49,304 nucleotides of DNA. Origin: Hydrogenophilaceae bacterium (GTDB taxonomy: Bacteria > Pseudomonadota > Alphaproteobacteria > Caulobacterales > Aquidulcibacteraceae). A model generated the notes under the pieces. The model saw only the letters and a program-made list of their open reading frames with translations, was not told where the DNA came from and did no database searches. Within the stretch, counting starts at the first letter, position 1. Each line of letters begins with the position of its first letter. The stretch covers positions 1 through 49,304 of the forward strand of contig JACAEE010000067.1 in assembly GCA_013389015.1 (NCBI GenBank). The letters are read 5' to 3'. Positions 16,325 through 25,449 of the stretch are shown one piece after another. Both the position numbers and the translations under genes were made by a program.

Positions 16325-17983
16325 TCATTCCGCAGCCTGGGCGCTCGGCAGCACATAGTCCTTGAACGTCTCGCGCAGCGCCAGCTTGTTGATCTTGCCG
16401 GTGGCGCCCAGCGGAATCTTCTCCACGAAGACGACGTCGTCAGGCATCCACCATTTGGCGATCTTGCCTTCGAGATGGGCCAGGCATTGCTCGCGCGTGG
16501 GCTGTTCGCCGGGTTTGGGCTCGATGATCAGGAGCGGGCGCTCATCCCATTTCGGGTGGGCGACGCCGATGACCGCGGCGCAGGCGACGCCAGGCGCGCT
16601 GATGGCGATGTTCTCGATGTCGATCGAGGAAATCCACTCGCCGCCGGACTTGATCACATCCTTGGCGCGGTCGGTGATCTGCATGTAGCCGTCGGGATCG
16701 ATGGTGGCGACGTCGCCGGTGTCGAAGAAGCCATCCTCCTCCAGCACCGTGCCGTCGGCGCGGCGGGCGCCGGCGTTCTTGAAATAGGATTTCGCCACGG
16801 CGGGGCCCTTCACCACAAGCCGGCCAAACGTCTTGCCGTCGCGCGGCAATTCCTTGCCCTGGTCGTCGACGATCTTCATCTCGACGGTGAAAACGGCGCG
16901 GCCCTGCTTCAGCTTGAGGCGCATCCGCTCGTCGATCGGCGCGTGCTGGTGCTTCGGCAGAAGCGCCCCGAGCGTGCCGATGGGGCTCATCTCGGTCATG
17001 CCCCAGGCGTGGATGACGTCGACGCCGTAATCGACCTCGAACGTGCGCAACACCTTTTCCGGCACGGCGCTGCCGCCGATGGCGACGCGCTTCAAGGTGG
17101 TGAGCTTCTTGTCGTTGGCTTGGAGGAACTGGAGCAGCATCAGCCACACCGTCGGCACGGCGGCCGTCATCGTGACCTTCTCGCTTTCCAGGAGCTCGTA
17201 CACGCTTTCGCCGTCCAGCTTGGCGCCGGGATTGACCAGTTTCGCGCCGGCCATGGGCGCGACGAAGGCGATGGCCCATGCGTTGGCGTGGAACATCGGC
17301 ACGACCGGCATGACCACGTCATGGGCGTGGACGCCGAAGCAATCGGGCTGATTGGCGGCCAGCGCATGGAGCACGTTGGAGCGGTGCGAATAGAGCACGC
17401 CCTTAGGGTCGCCGGTGGTGCCGGAGGTGTAGCAGAGACCGGCGGCGGTGTTCTCGTCGAACGCGCCCCATTGGATGGCGTTCGTCGGGCGCCCGGCGAT
17501 GAAATCCTCGTAGGCGACGGCGTTGGGCAAGCTCGTCTGCGGCATATGAGCCGCGTCGGTGAGGATGACGAAGGTCCGAATCGTCTTCAGTTCGCCCGCG
17601 ATCTTCTCGATCAGCGGCACGAAGGTGAGGTCGAGGAAGAGGATCTTGTCTTCGGCGTGGTTGGCGATCCAGGCGATCTGCTCGGGAAACAGGCGCGGGT
17701 TGATGGTGTGGGTGACGGCGCCCATGCAGGAGGCGCCGTACCAGACTTCCATGTGGCGCCACGAATTCCACGCCAGCGTGGCGACGCGGTCGCCCTGGGC
17801 GATCCCGCTCTGCCACAGCGCGTGGGAAACCTGCTGGGCGCGGTCGTAAAGGGCGGCGTAAGTCTGGCGGTGGATCGGCCCCTCGACGCTGCGGGTGACG
17901 ATCTCGCGGTCCCCGTAATTGGTGCGCGCGTGGGCGATGATCTTGTCGAGCGTCAGCCCCCAATCCTGCATGCCGCCGAGCAT
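16325..17983 (-). CDS. Long/medium-chain acyl-CoA ligase (AMP-binding)
   Basis: A 552-residue acyl-CoA synthetase of the adenylate-forming superfamily. It activates a carboxylic acid with ATP and CoA. Motifs: P-loop YTSGTTGDPKG near residue 183, GGSAVPEKVLRTFE, WGMTEMSPIG, then FFDTGDVATIDPDGYMQITDR, and the catalytic lysine in GATGKINKLALR near the end. The start is the ATG at 17983 behind AAGGAGG; 11 further upstream codons are Arg/Lys-rich and unlikely. Sequence resembles the fatty-acyl and 3-methylmercaptopropionyl-CoA ligase group, so chain length is uncertain. It is divergent from a MarR regulator with a palindrome in between, which suggests control by that regulator. An acid or acyl-CoA as inducer is inferred. 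Confidence 0.92.
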   Translation of the reverse strand: MLGGMQDWGLTLDKIIAHARTNYGDREIVTRSVEGPIHRQTYAALYDRAQQVSHALWQSGIAQGDRVATLAWNSWRHMEVWYGASCMGAVTHTINPRLFPEQIAWIANHAEDKILFLDLTFVPLIEKIAGELKTIRTFVILTDAAHMPQTSLPNAVAYEDFIAGRPTNAIQWGAFDENTAAGLCYTSGTTGDPKGVLYSHRSNVLHALAANQPDCFGVHAHDVVMPVVPMFHANAWAIAFVAPMAGAKLVNPGAKLDGESVYELLESEKVTMTAAVPTVWLMLLQFLQANDKKLTTLKRVAIGGSAVPEKVLRTFEVDYGVDVIHAWGMTEMSPIGTLGALLPKHQHAPIDERMRLKLKQGRAVFTVEMKIVDDQGKELPRDGKTFGRLVVKGPAVAKSYFKNAGARRADGTVLEEDGFFDTGDVATIDPDGYMQITDRAKDVIKSGGEWISSIDIENIAISAPGVACAAVIGVAHPKWDERPLLIIEPKPGEQPTREQCLAHLEGKIAKWWMPDDVVFVEKIPLGATGKINKLALRETFKDYVLPSAQAAE

Positions 17984-18090
17984 CGTGGCCTTCCTCCTTG
18001 GTTTGCGTGTTCGCATTCGCGCTTTGGCGAGACCTTAACGCAGACGCGGCGTCATGGGCAATTCGGCCCGACTGCGGGCCGGGGCGCGAC

Positions 18091-18120
18091 TTGACTATAA
18101 CGTGCATATACACATATTGA
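18091..18120. promoter_or_regulatory. marR promoter with palindromic operator GTGCATATACAC
   Basis: A TTGACT (-35-like, 18091-18096) lies upstream of a near-perfect 12-base palindrome GTGCATATACAC (18102-18113). An AT-rich -10-like ATATTG (18114-18119, 17-base spacer) or TATTGA follows, just before the marR start at 18125. The same palindrome, perfect, recurs at 18592-18603. Autorepression by the adjacent MarR protein is the simplest reading. Confidence 0.6.
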
Positions 18121-18124
18121 GCGC

Positions 18125-18541
18125 ATGCTGACCCCCGGCGAGTTCCAGCGTCAGTGCCTGTGCCAAGCGCTGCGCCGCGCGGCGCGCAAAATCACGCGCG
18201 ATTATGAGGCGGCCTATCGCAGCGTCGGCCTCACGGCCGGGCAATTCTCCATTCTGGCCGCGCTGTCCGGCGACGCGCCAAAGCGGCTCGGGGAGATCGC
18301 CGCGGCGCTGGGCCTGGATCGCACGACCCTGACGCGGGATCTGAAGCCGCTGAAGCGGCGCGGCCTGATCGAAGAAACCACAACCGCCGACGCGCGCGTG
18401 CGTGCGCTGTCGCTGTCCAAGCAGGGCCGCGCCCTGTTTCGCACCGCCGCGCCGCTGTGGCGGGCAGCGCAGGCGGCCGCGAAGAAGCGGCTGGCGCCGC
18501 TGGAGATCGAAGCGCTGAAGGCCGCGCTCGATAAGGTTTAG
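18125..18541 (+). CDS. MarR-family transcriptional regulator
   Basis: A 138-residue winged-helix regulator. The recognition part is LGEIAAALGLDRTTLTRDLK (about 57-77), followed by the wing (IEETTTADARVRALSLS). Helices at both ends (QRQCLCQALRRAARKITRDY; the C-terminal EIEALKAALDKV) form the dimer interface. Two cysteines (Cys11 and Cys13 in the QCLCQ stretch) lie near the N-terminus; whether they sense oxidation is unknown. It is divergent from an acyl-CoA ligase and 34 bases upstream of a membrane protein gene, so both are candidate targets. The palindromes at 18102 and 18592 are candidate binding sites. Confidence 0.9.
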   Translation: MLTPGEFQRQCLCQALRRAARKITRDYEAAYRSVGLTAGQFSILAALSGDAPKRLGEIAAALGLDRTTLTRDLKPLKRRGLIEETTTADARVRALSLSKQGRALFRTAAPLWRAAQAAAKKRLAPLEIEALKAALDKV

Positions 18542-18575
18542 CTTCCCACCGCCGCCCTTTGCGCAGGAGAGAGAC

Positions 18576-19181
18576 ATGACCGATCCAATACGTGTATATA
18601 CACCTTATACGCCGGCGCCCGCGGCCGCCACGATCGCGCTCAGCGCCGCGATTTTGGCGCTTTGGGGCGGCGCGGTGGTGTTTGCGTCCGAAGCGGGGCT
18701 GCTGCGCCTGTTGCAGCCGCTCCAGGTCGCAGCCCTAGTCGCGAGCGGCATTGCGCTGCCGGCGGCGGCGTATGCGCTCTCGCCGCGCTTGCGCAACCTG
18801 GTCGCCTGGATCGGGCTCAGGCGGCTCACCATCTTTCATGCCTGGCGCATTCCTGCGGGGCTCGCGTTTCTCTGGTATGGCGCGCATGGCGAGTTGCCGC
18901 TCACATTCGCACTGCTCGCCGGCATAGGCGACGTGCTCGCCGGCGCGATCGCGCTTTGGGCCGCGCAAGGGCCGCAGACGCGGTCGCGCTATTGGTTCGC
19001 ACATTCGTTCGGGATGGTCGACTTCATCGTCGCCGTCGGCACGGGGTTGACGTTCACGATGCTCCAGGATCCGGCGATGGACACGATCCGTACGCTGCCG
19101 ATGAGCCTCATCCCAATGTTCGGCGTCGGGCTCTCCGGCGCCACGCACATCATGGCGTTGCACATGCTTTCCCGGCGCTGA
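18576..19181 (+). CDS. Conserved membrane protein of unknown function
   Basis: A 201-residue integral membrane protein with about six helices. After a short N-terminus (MTDPIRVYTPYTPAPAAAT) come segments at about 17-38, 45-65, 80-100, 107-128, 140-160 and 170-195. Conserved-looking motifs are LTIFHAWRIPAG, FAHSFGMVDFIVAVGTGLT and LPMSLIPMFGVGLSGATHI. I do not recognise a named family. The start is supported by AGGAGA at 18564-18569. Codons 4-11 end in A or T without exception, unlike the rest of the gene, because they overlap a palindromic operator. It is downstream of marR and convergent with pdxH. Confidence 0.8.
   Translation: MTDPIRVYTPYTPAPAAATIALSAAILALWGGAVVFASEAGLLRLLQPLQVAALVASGIALPAAAYALSPRLRNLVAWIGLRRLTIFHAWRIPAGLAFLWYGAHGELPLTFALLAGIGDVLAGAIALWAAQGPQTRSRYWFAHSFGMVDFIVAVGTGLTFTMLQDPAMDTIRTLPMSLIPMFGVGLSGATHIMALHMLSRR
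18592..18603. promoter_or_regulatory. Perfect palindrome GTGTATATACAC inside the start of the membrane protein gene
   Basis: A perfect 12-base palindrome spanning codons 6-9 of the gene at 18576. It differs by one base from the palindrome in the marR promoter 490 bases upstream. Since its codons are AT-ending in a GC-rich gene, it looks selected as DNA rather than as protein, most simply as a second MarR operator or roadblock. Confidence 0.55.
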
Positions 19182-19200
19182 GCCGTCGCGCCGGGCGATC

Positions 19201-19860
19201 CTAGGGAAAGAGCCGCCGCTTCTCCCAGGCGGCCTCGGGCGTCGCGCGCGCGAATTGCAAGCGGTCGTGCAGGCGGAAGGGGCGGTCGCGCCAGAACTCG
19301 ATCTGCACCGGCTTCACGCGCCAGCCGATCCAGTGCGGCGGGCGGGGGACTTCGCCGATTCCGAATTTGAGCGCGTATTCGGCGATGCGCTTCTCCAGCG
19401 CCAGGCGGGTCTCCAGCGGGCGAGACTGATCGGAGGCCCACGCGCCCAGGCGCGCGCCGCGATCGCGGCTGGCGAAATAGGCGTCGGCCTCTTGGCGCGT
19501 GACCTCCTCGACGAGGCCGCGGACGCGGACCTGCCGGCGCAGGCTCTTCCAATGAAAGACGAGCGCCGCCTTGGCGTTGACGGCGAGCTGGCGGCCTTTG
19601 GCGCTCTCGGCGTTGGAGTAGAACACGAAGCCGCGGGAATCGACGTCCTTCAGGAGCACCATGCGCGCGTCGGGGAGGCCGGATTCGTCCACGGTGGCCA
19701 GCGTCATCGCGTTGGGATCGTTGGGCTCCTTGGCGCGGGCGTCCTTGAGCCATTGGGCGAAGAGCAGAAACGGCTCTCCCTCGGCGAAAAAGGCCGGATC
19801 GTCGGGCTCAGGCGCGCCGGTCGGGTCATAGCGCGGCGAAGGCGGGATCAAATCGGTCAT
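19201..19860 (-). CDS. pdxH: Pyridoxamine 5'-phosphate oxidase
   Basis: A 219-residue FMN enzyme that oxidises pyridoxine or pyridoxamine 5'-phosphate to pyridoxal 5'-phosphate. Family motifs: [38 protein letters not shown], and [10 protein letters not shown]. Then [18 protein letters not shown] and [15 protein letters not shown]. The C-terminal [15 protein letters not shown] and the final RLFP are diagnostic. The start at 19860 ([13 protein letters not shown]) gives the normal length; the 8-codon extension upstream begins at GTG. It is divergent from yjbR-tag-aroC, with only 56 bases between, so the promoters overlap. Confidence 0.96.
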   Translation of the reverse strand: MTDLIPPSPRYDPTGAPEPDDPAFFAEGEPFLLFAQWLKDARAKEPNDPNAMTLATVDESGLPDARMVLLKDVDSRGFVFYSNAESAKGRQLAVNAKAALVFHWKSLRRQVRVRGLVEEVTRQEADAYFASRDRGARLGAWASDQSRPLETRLALEKRIAEYALKFGIGEVPRPPHWIGWRVKPVQIEFWRDRPFRLHDRLQFARATPEAAWEKRRLFP

Positions 19861-19916
19861 GACGATAATGTAGCCTGCTGACACGCGGCGCGCACGGGCT
19901 GTACTAAAGCGGGACC

Positions 19917-20267
19917 ATGGCCGTCACCCCTGCCCGCGCGCGGGCGCTCGCGCTCGCCCTGCCCGATGCGGAGGAGCGTCCCCACGTCGACCGCTTCGCC
20001 TTCCGCACGCCGCGCAAGACGTTCGCGACGCTGGCCGGCGACGGGCGCGACATCAACCTCATGTTCGACCACGCGCTGCAGGAGCATTATTGCGCCATGG
20101 CGCCGGAAGCGTTCGAGGTTCACCCCAGCGGGTGGGGGCGGATGGGGATCACGCGCTGCGCCCTAAAGCGCGTCGACGCGGCCACGCTCGCCTCCGCGCT
20201 TCAAGCGGCGCACGCGCTGGCGCAGCCGAAGCCGAAGGCGGCGCGCAAACGCAAGGCCAAGCCGTGA
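19917..20267 (+). CDS. MmcQ/YjbR family protein
   Basis: A 116-residue protein of the MmcQ/YjbR double-winged fold. Motifs: [20 protein letters not shown], then [11 protein letters not shown] and [19 protein letters not shown]. The tail ([13 protein letters not shown]) is strongly basic and could bind DNA. Its stop codon overlaps the tag start (GTGA), so the two are translationally coupled. The role of this family is not established. Confidence 0.9.
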   Translation: MAVTPARARALALALPDAEERPHVDRFAFRTPRKTFATLAGDGRDINLMFDHALQEHYCAMAPEAFEVHPSGWGRMGITRCALKRVDAATLASALQAAHALAQPKPKAARKRKAKP

Positions 20268-20845
20268 GCGACGATCGCCCGCGCTGCGCCTGGCCGGGCG
20301 CGGATCCGCTCTATATCCGCTATCACGACGAAGAATGGGGCGTTCCAGAGCACGACGATCGCGCGCTGTTCGAGATGCTGCTGCTGGAGGGATTCCAGGC
20401 CGGGCTCTCGTGGATCACGATCCTGCGCAAGCGGGAGAATTTCCGCCGCGCGTTCGACGGCTTCGAACCGGCGAAGATCGCACGCTATCGGCCCGCGAAG
20501 ATCGAGAAGCTGATGCAGGACCCAGGCATCGTCCGTAACCGGATGAAGATCGAGGGCGCGGTCTCCTCCGCGCGGGCGTGGCTCACGCTGATGGAGGAAG
20601 GGCCCGGCTTCTCGGCGCACCTGTGGGGGTTTGTCGGCGGCGCCCCGATCGTCAATCGCTGGAAAAGCATGAAGGACGTTCCCGCCGAAACGCCGATCGC
20701 ACGCGCGCTTTCCAAAGACCTCAAGGCGCGCGGCTTCAAATTCTGCGGGCCGACGATCGTGTACGCGTTCATGCAGGCCGTCGGGATGGTGAACGACCAT
20801 CTCGTCACCTGCTGCAGGCATCCGGCGTTCAAACGCACGCGCTGA
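20264..20845 (+). CDS. tag: DNA-3-methyladenine glycosylase I
   Basis: A 193-residue base-excision repair enzyme that removes 3-methyladenine. Zinc ligands match the Tag pattern: Cys8 and His21 at the N-terminus, 13 apart, and the His and Cys in NDHLVTCC near the C-terminus, four apart. The substrate pocket motif [19 protein letters not shown] is clear, as is [20 protein letters not shown]. The start is a GTG overlapping the yjbR stop; no ATG fits the N-terminal motif [12 protein letters not shown]. It is followed after 55 bases by aroC, probably in the same operon. Confidence 0.95.
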   Translation: MSDDRPRCAWPGADPLYIRYHDEEWGVPEHDDRALFEMLLLEGFQAGLSWITILRKRENFRRAFDGFEPAKIARYRPAKIEKLMQDPGIVRNRMKIEGAVSSARAWLTLMEEGPGFSAHLWGFVGGAPIVNRWKSMKDVPAETPIARALSKDLKARGFKFCGPTIVYAFMQAVGMVNDHLVTCCRHPAFKRTR

Positions 20846-20900
20846 GGCGGCGTTTCGCCGGTTTGCGCCGGCGCGCGCGGCATGTCAGATTCCGTGGCGC

Positions 20901-21992
20901 ATGTCGCATAACACGTTCGGGCACCTCTTCCGCGTCACCACCTGGGGCGAGAGCCACGGGCCCGCGCTCGGCTGCGTGATCGACGGCTGCCCGCCGGGGC
21001 TGGCGCTCACCGAAGCCGACATCCAGGCCTATCTCGACAAGCGCCGGCCGGGCACGAGCCGGTTCGTCACCCAGCGGCAGGAGCCGGATGCGGTGAAGAT
21101 TCTCTCCGGGGTGTTCGAGGACGACCGCACGGGCGGACAGGTCACGACCGGGACGCCGATCCTGTTGCTGATCGAAAACGTCGATCAGCGCTCGAAGGAC
21201 TATGCCGCGATCCGCGATCTCTATCGCCCAGGCCATGCGGACTACACCTATGATCTCAAATATGGCGTGCGCGACTATCGCGGCGGCGGCCGTTCCTCCG
21301 CGCGCGAGACGGCGGCGCGGGTGGCGGCGGGCGCCGTAGCGCGCAAGGTCATATCCGGCGTGACGATCCGCGCGGCGCTGGTGCAGATCGGACCGCACAG
21401 AATCGATCGCGCGCGCTGGGACTGGGCGGAGTGCGAACGCAATCCGTTCTGGTGTCCCGACGCGGAGACGGCGAAGACGTGGGAGACGTTCCTCGACCAG
21501 ACCCGCAAGGCCGGCTCAAGCGCCGGCGCGATCATCGAAGTGCATGCGGAGAACGCGCCTGCGGGGCTGGGCGCGCCGCTCTACGGCAAGCTCGACGCCG
21601 AACTCGCCGCAGCGCTCATGAGCATCAATGCGGTGAAGGGCGTCGAGATCGGCGACGGCTTTGCGGCCGCGGCGCTCGCGGGCGAGGAGAACGCCGATGA
21701 AATGCGCATGGGGCAAGACGGGCGCCCCGTCTTCCGCTCCAACCACGCCGGCGGCATTCTCGGCGGCATTTCGACAGGCCAGACGATCGTCGCGCGTTTC
21801 GCGGTGAAGCCGACCTCGTCCATCCTCACGCCGCGCCAGACTGTAAGCGCCCAAGGCGAAGACGCGGACATCGAGACGAAGGGCCGCCACGATCCGTGCG
21901 TCGGCATTCGCGCAGCGCCCGTCGGCGAAGCGATGGTCGCGTGCGTGCTGGCCGATCATGTCCTCCGCCATCGCGGCCAGACGGGGCGTTAG
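20901..21992 (+). CDS. aroC: Chorismate synthase
   Basis: A 363-residue enzyme catalysing the last shikimate step (5-enolpyruvylshikimate 3-phosphate to chorismate, needing reduced FMN). All signatures are present: [18 protein letters not shown] near the N-terminus, [19 protein letters not shown] near 128, then the C-terminal [17 protein letters not shown]. Length is normal. It is third in yjbR-tag-aroC and overlaps by four bases with the convergent small membrane protein gene. Confidence 0.97.
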   Translation: MSHNTFGHLFRVTTWGESHGPALGCVIDGCPPGLALTEADIQAYLDKRRPGTSRFVTQRQEPDAVKILSGVFEDDRTGGQVTTGTPILLLIENVDQRSKDYAAIRDLYRPGHADYTYDLKYGVRDYRGGGRSSARETAARVAAGAVARKVISGVTIRAALVQIGPHRIDRARWDWAECERNPFWCPDAETAKTWETFLDQTRKAGSSAGAIIEVHAENAPAGLGAPLYGKLDAELAAALMSINAVKGVEIGDGFAAAALAGEENADEMRMGQDGRPVFRSNHAGGILGGISTGQTIVARFAVKPTSSILTPRQTVSAQGEDADIETKGRHDPCVGIRAAPVGEAMVACVLADHVLRHRGQTGR

Positions 21993-22138
21993 CCTGTCAG
22001 CAGCGAAGCGAGGCCGATCCCCGTCAGCGCAAGGATCAGCGAGAGGATCAGAATTTGGCGCAGGTGGACCCCGGTCTGCCCAGCGCGGGCTTCCTCTTCG
22101 TCGAGCTCCACGTGTCCGCCGACTTTGCGTGCCGTCAT
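21989..22138 (-). CDS. Small conserved single-pass membrane protein
   Basis: A 49-residue protein starting [20 protein letters not shown] with one C-terminal helix ([19 protein letters not shown]). The ATG at 22138 is preceded by GGAGG six bases upstream, which decides the start over longer forms. Small proteins with an acidic EEARAGQTG stretch and one helix are widespread in alphaproteobacteria; the function is unknown. It converges with aroC, with a four-base overlap of the ends. Confidence 0.75.
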   Translation of the reverse strand: MTARKVGGHVELDEEEARAGQTGVHLRQILILSLILALTGIGLASLLTG

Positions 22139-22207
22139 GGGGCGCCTCCGCACCCCCGCCTTGATCATCATACGCCCAACAGGGCGCACGCGAAACCGAA
22201 TCCTGGA

Positions 22208-22693
22208 TCAGGGCTGCGCCGGCGCCGCCGCGCCCGCGTCGTTCGCCGGCCCGGCGAGGGCGCCTGCGACCATGCGCAGTCCGGCGTAGCAGGGCTGCAT
22301 CGTGCAGCCGAACATGTGCAGGGAGACCTGGTAGCGGCCCGGCTCGGGCGGCGTGTAGACCACAAGCGGGTAGTTGTCGGGCAGATTGTCGAACGCAACC
22401 ACTTCGCCGCTGACAAGATTGACAAGCTGCATGTCGATATCGACGCACTCGTTGTCGCACGCGCCGATGAAGCGGTATTCCAGCCCGGGCTCGAGATCGA
22501 CCTGCACCATGTGCGCCTGCCCTTCGGCAAGAGGCGCGATCTGATCCTGCGCGACAGGCTCCAGGCCTGCGCCGAAGGTCTCGCCATAGTGGTTCAGATA
22601 GAGGCCGACAAGCGTGCGCAACTGGGCTTCCTTCGCCGTCGTGTCGCAGCCGGCGAGCGCGAGCGCCAGAACCATAGCGACCGCGCGGATCAT
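22208..22693 (-). CDS. Lipoprotein of unknown function
   Basis: A 161-residue lipoprotein with lipobox LAGC at residues 13-16 and lipidation expected on Cys16. The mature part is a beta-rich domain (AHMVQVDLEPGLEYRFIGAC, PLVVYTPPEPGRYQVSLHMF) resembling pre-peptidase-type sandwich domains. Four cysteines besides the lipid one (ACDNEC, FGCTMQPCYAG) may form two disulfides. It starts inside the last codons of the membrane-anchored hydrolase gene (ATGA overlap of four bases), so the two proteins are likely made together. I do not recognise a named family. Confidence 0.8.
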   Translation of the reverse strand: MIRAVAMVLALALAGCDTTAKEAQLRTLVGLYLNHYGETFGAGLEPVAQDQIAPLAEGQAHMVQVDLEPGLEYRFIGACDNECVDIDMQLVNLVSGEVVAFDNLPDNYPLVVYTPPEPGRYQVSLHMFGCTMQPCYAGLRMVAGALAGPANDAGAAAPAQP

Positions 22694-24105
22694 GCGGGCG
22701 CCCCCTTCTCGACGCGGGCGATGTAGTCCCCGATCAGATCGGCGATTTCGGGCTGGTCGAAATAGGTGGTGTGGACGAGGCTGTCCCAGGTCATGGCGTC
22801 CTGGGCGAGCTCGTTGATCGCGTTGCTCTGATCGGTCCCGACCTGGAACAGCGAGGCGCGATACTTGTCGAACAGGCGCCGGGTCGCTTCGGTGGAGCCT
22901 TCGAGCATCCGCTGGGCGACCGGGCCCGACAGCTCCACGCGCTCGGCGCTGTAATAGTGCGAACAGGTCGAGACGTCGCCGATGCGGTTGTCGCCGTCGC
23001 GGCCGAAGGCGACGCCCTTGAGCGCGCCGTCCACCGTCTTGTTGAGCACGCCGCGCACGCCGAGTTCGAGCACCAGCGCAGCGAAGAGGCGATAGAACAC
23101 ATAGACGATCGCGAACAGAAGCGGCGCCACGGCGATGCCGATGATCAGGAGGCCCAAGCCCATCACGAACGCGCTCTCGACGCCAAAGGCGCCCAGGATG
23201 AAGAACAGAGCCGAAGCGAGCGGAATCAGCATCACGGCGCGCACGCCCCAGATGATCGCGCCGGTGCGCGAGCCGCGCAGCATCGACCAGCGCGGGAACG
23301 GCTCGATCCGCAGCCCCTCAAGACGACTGAGGAACGCGATCGCCTCGTCATTGGGATGCCAGATCGAGAGCAGCGAGGCGTCGGCGCGCGCGCGGCGGCC
23401 GGCGCGGCGGATGCGGCCGACCCCGCGAAAGCCCAACGGCACCATGAAAACCAGCGCCCCGAGGCTTGCGAGCGCGAGCGTCGTGACCAGGCCGGCGGCG
23501 GCGTTCGCGCGCTTGCGCACTTCACCGCTTTGGGCCGCCTGCGTCTCCTCGCGCTTATCCTGGGCGCCCGGCTCGATATAGACGGTGCTCTTCGCCTCGA
23601 TGAGCATCACCTGCGACGCGGCCTCGTGAGCGAAGGCCAGCATCGGCGGGATGAGCAGCACGCTCAGGAACGTGAGCACGATGAAGAACCAGGCGCCGAA
23701 GCGCTCGCCGGCGGTGACGCGCGTGCGGAAGAAGGGCGTGCCCACGGTGGTGAGGCTGGCGATGCGTTTGCGGCGCTGCCGGTTCGACCAGTTGAGCATG
23801 CAGGCCGCGTCGTTGGCGACGTTGCCGCCGTGGCTGTGGCCAATGATGTGCACGGGCGCCTTCTTGGAGAGCGCGCGCACGCGCTTGGCGAGTTTGCGGG
23901 CGCCCTTCTCGCGCTCGCTCGCGCTGTTGGCGCCGGACCAGAGCAAGGGTTGGATGTCGGCCTCAAGCCCCTGCGCGGCGAGGCGCGCCTTGAGGCGCTC
24001 GGTGAAGACCGAGCCGTTCTGAAACCATTTGTCGCCGTCGGGGCCGGGCGCAGTGTCGCCGGTTCCGTGGACGGTGACGACGGCGATCCGGTCAGGCGCG
24101 GCCAT
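22690..24105 (-). CDS. Membrane-anchored alpha/beta hydrolase
   Basis: A 471-residue protein with an N-terminal alpha/beta-hydrolase region: oxyanion motif VHGTGD (12-17) and nucleophile elbow GHSHGG with Ser91. It continues with about five membrane segments: two between 150 and 260 (AWFFIVLTFLSVLLIPPML; LVTTLALASLGALVFMVPLG) and a cluster near 315-385. A soluble tail ends at GVEKGAPA-like residues. The start at 24105 (MAAPDRIAVVTVHG) has GAGGG upstream; the 46-codon extension lacks family character. It could be a lipase, esterase or acyl-protein hydrolase at the cytoplasmic membrane. The catalytic Asp and His are not pinned down. It overlaps the downstream lipoprotein gene. Confidence 0.8.
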   Translation of the reverse strand: MAAPDRIAVVTVHGTGDTAPGPDGDKWFQNGSVFTERLKARLAAQGLEADIQPLLWSGANSASEREKGARKLAKRVRALSKKAPVHIIGHSHGGNVANDAACMLNWSNRQRRKRIASLTTVGTPFFRTRVTAGERFGAWFFIVLTFLSVLLIPPMLAFAHEAASQVMLIEAKSTVYIEPGAQDKREETQAAQSGEVRKRANAAAGLVTTLALASLGALVFMVPLGFRGVGRIRRAGRRARADASLLSIWHPNDEAIAFLSRLEGLRIEPFPRWSMLRGSRTGAIIWGVRAVMLIPLASALFFILGAFGVESAFVMGLGLLIIGIAVAPLLFAIVYVFYRLFAALVLELGVRGVLNKTVDGALKGVAFGRDGDNRIGDVSTCSHYYSAERVELSGPVAQRMLEGSTEATRRLFDKYRASLFQVGTDQSNAINELAQDAMTWDSLVHTTYFDQPEIADLIGDYIARVEKGAPA

Positions 24106-24341
24106 CACGCGAGCCCTCATCAACGCGCGCATTTGCGAAGCGATCCGCCGGCGCCTTGCGCTCTTTGCGTCCGCAGAAGTTGAAGACGTCAGGCACCGAG
24201 GCCACCCCTCCTCCTTGTTAACCGTCGACGGCGCCGATCGCAACCGCCCTTCGTCCGCAGCGCGGGTCTGCCCGGCATGGTTGTGGAACGGGCGGATTTT
24301 CGCGTTCGAGGATGCGCGGGCAAACCTCCGCGCGGCGCCTG

Positions 24342-25412
24342 CTAACGGCGCGTGAAGCGCAGCACCTTGGTGAGAAAAGCGAGCTCGGTTTCGACGTGCG
24401 CGAAGCCGGCGTCCGCGAACAGCGCGACCAAATCCTCATCGAGATAGGATTGGTAGTACGGCTCGTGAAAGCCGACCGGAAAATATTCCAGCATGCGATC
24501 GAGATCGGGCGTGTCGCCGCTCTGCAGCGAGTCGGCGATCACGAGCGCGCCGCCGGGCTTGACGACGCGCGCCAGTTCGCGCGCGACCTCGCGGCGCACG
24601 CGCGGGGGCAGCTCGTGGAACAGGAAGACGCTGACCGCAGCATCGAACGCAGCCTCGTCGGCTGGGACGTTCTCGGCCTGGCCGGCGACGACATCGGCCT
24701 GCGGCCACGGCGCCAGGCGCGCGCGCGCGGCCGCAACATAGGCGGGCGACAGATCAAGGCCGACGACATTGAGCTTCGGAAACGCCGCCAATGTCTGGGC
24801 CAGAAAGCGGCCGTTGCCGCAGCCGACGTCGATGAGGCGAACACGGCGTTGATCACGGCCCTTCAAGGCCCGCGCCAGCGCGCCCAGCGCAATGCGGCGC
24901 ATGGCGTCGGCGGCGCCGCCGAACAACACCTCGACCTGGGTGTCGTAAAGCGCGGCGCTCTCCGAGGTGAGCCAGCCGCCGGTCTGATAGTGGAAGTTCT
25001 GCAGATAATAGGATGGGTAGCGCGCGCGATCGTTGGTCGCGCGCACTTCGGCGCCGGCGCGCTCCAGGCGGCGGCGATCGACGTTCGGCAGATCGGCAAA
25101 GAAACGGGCGCTGTCGCGCAGCGCCGCGAGCGCCTCGACGACGCCCACGTCGCTGGGCGCAGGATAGAGCCCGGCTTCGATATTGGCGCGGTCGCGGGCG
25201 AAGAGATTCAGAAAGGCGGCGCGGATGGCGCCGGGATCGCCGGGCGCGGCGCGCGGCTCGAACCGCGGCTCGCCGGGCCGATTGAACGGGCCCGAGAGCC
25301 GGCGCGCGAGCAGATAATGGCCCATGTACCAGGCCACGCGCGCGCCCTGGGCGGCCGCGTAGCGCGCCCGCGCAAGCGTGCGATCCAATGAGGGGCGTGC
25401 GGGCGAACTCAT
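24342..25412 (-). CDS. Class I SAM-dependent methyltransferase
   Basis: A 356-residue methyltransferase. Motif I (DVGCGNGRFL) begins near residue 195, with acidic motif II (VVGLDLSPAYV) after it, then FDAAVSVFLFHELPP and KPGGALVIADSLQ. The long N-terminal part (1-190) is specific to this subfamily, with YYLQNFHYQTGGWLTSES and ALYDTQVEVLFGGAADAMRR. The substrate is unknown. The upstream lipoprotein gene ends 37 bases before it on the same strand. No pathway context distinguishes lipid, quinone or small-molecule substrates. Confidence 0.9.
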   Translation of the reverse strand: MSSPARPSLDRTLARARYAAAQGARVAWYMGHYLLARRLSGPFNRPGEPRFEPRAAPGDPGAIRAAFLNLFARDRANIEAGLYPAPSDVGVVEALAALRDSARFFADLPNVDRRRLERAGAEVRATNDRARYPSYYLQNFHYQTGGWLTSESAALYDTQVEVLFGGAADAMRRIALGALARALKGRDQRRVRLIDVGCGNGRFLAQTLAAFPKLNVVGLDLSPAYVAAARARLAPWPQADVVAGQAENVPADEAAFDAAVSVFLFHELPPRVRREVARELARVVKPGGALVIADSLQSGDTPDLDRMLEYFPVGFHEPYYQSYLDEDLVALFADAGFAHVETELAFLTKVLRFTRR

Positions 25413-25449
25413 CCGCCCATGCTAGCAGGCGCGGCGCGGCGCTGCCACG

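Noticed and set aside
15896-18094. 732-codon plus-strand frame opposite the DUF1499 and acyl-CoA ligase genes
   Set aside because: Antisense to two clear genes and low complexity.
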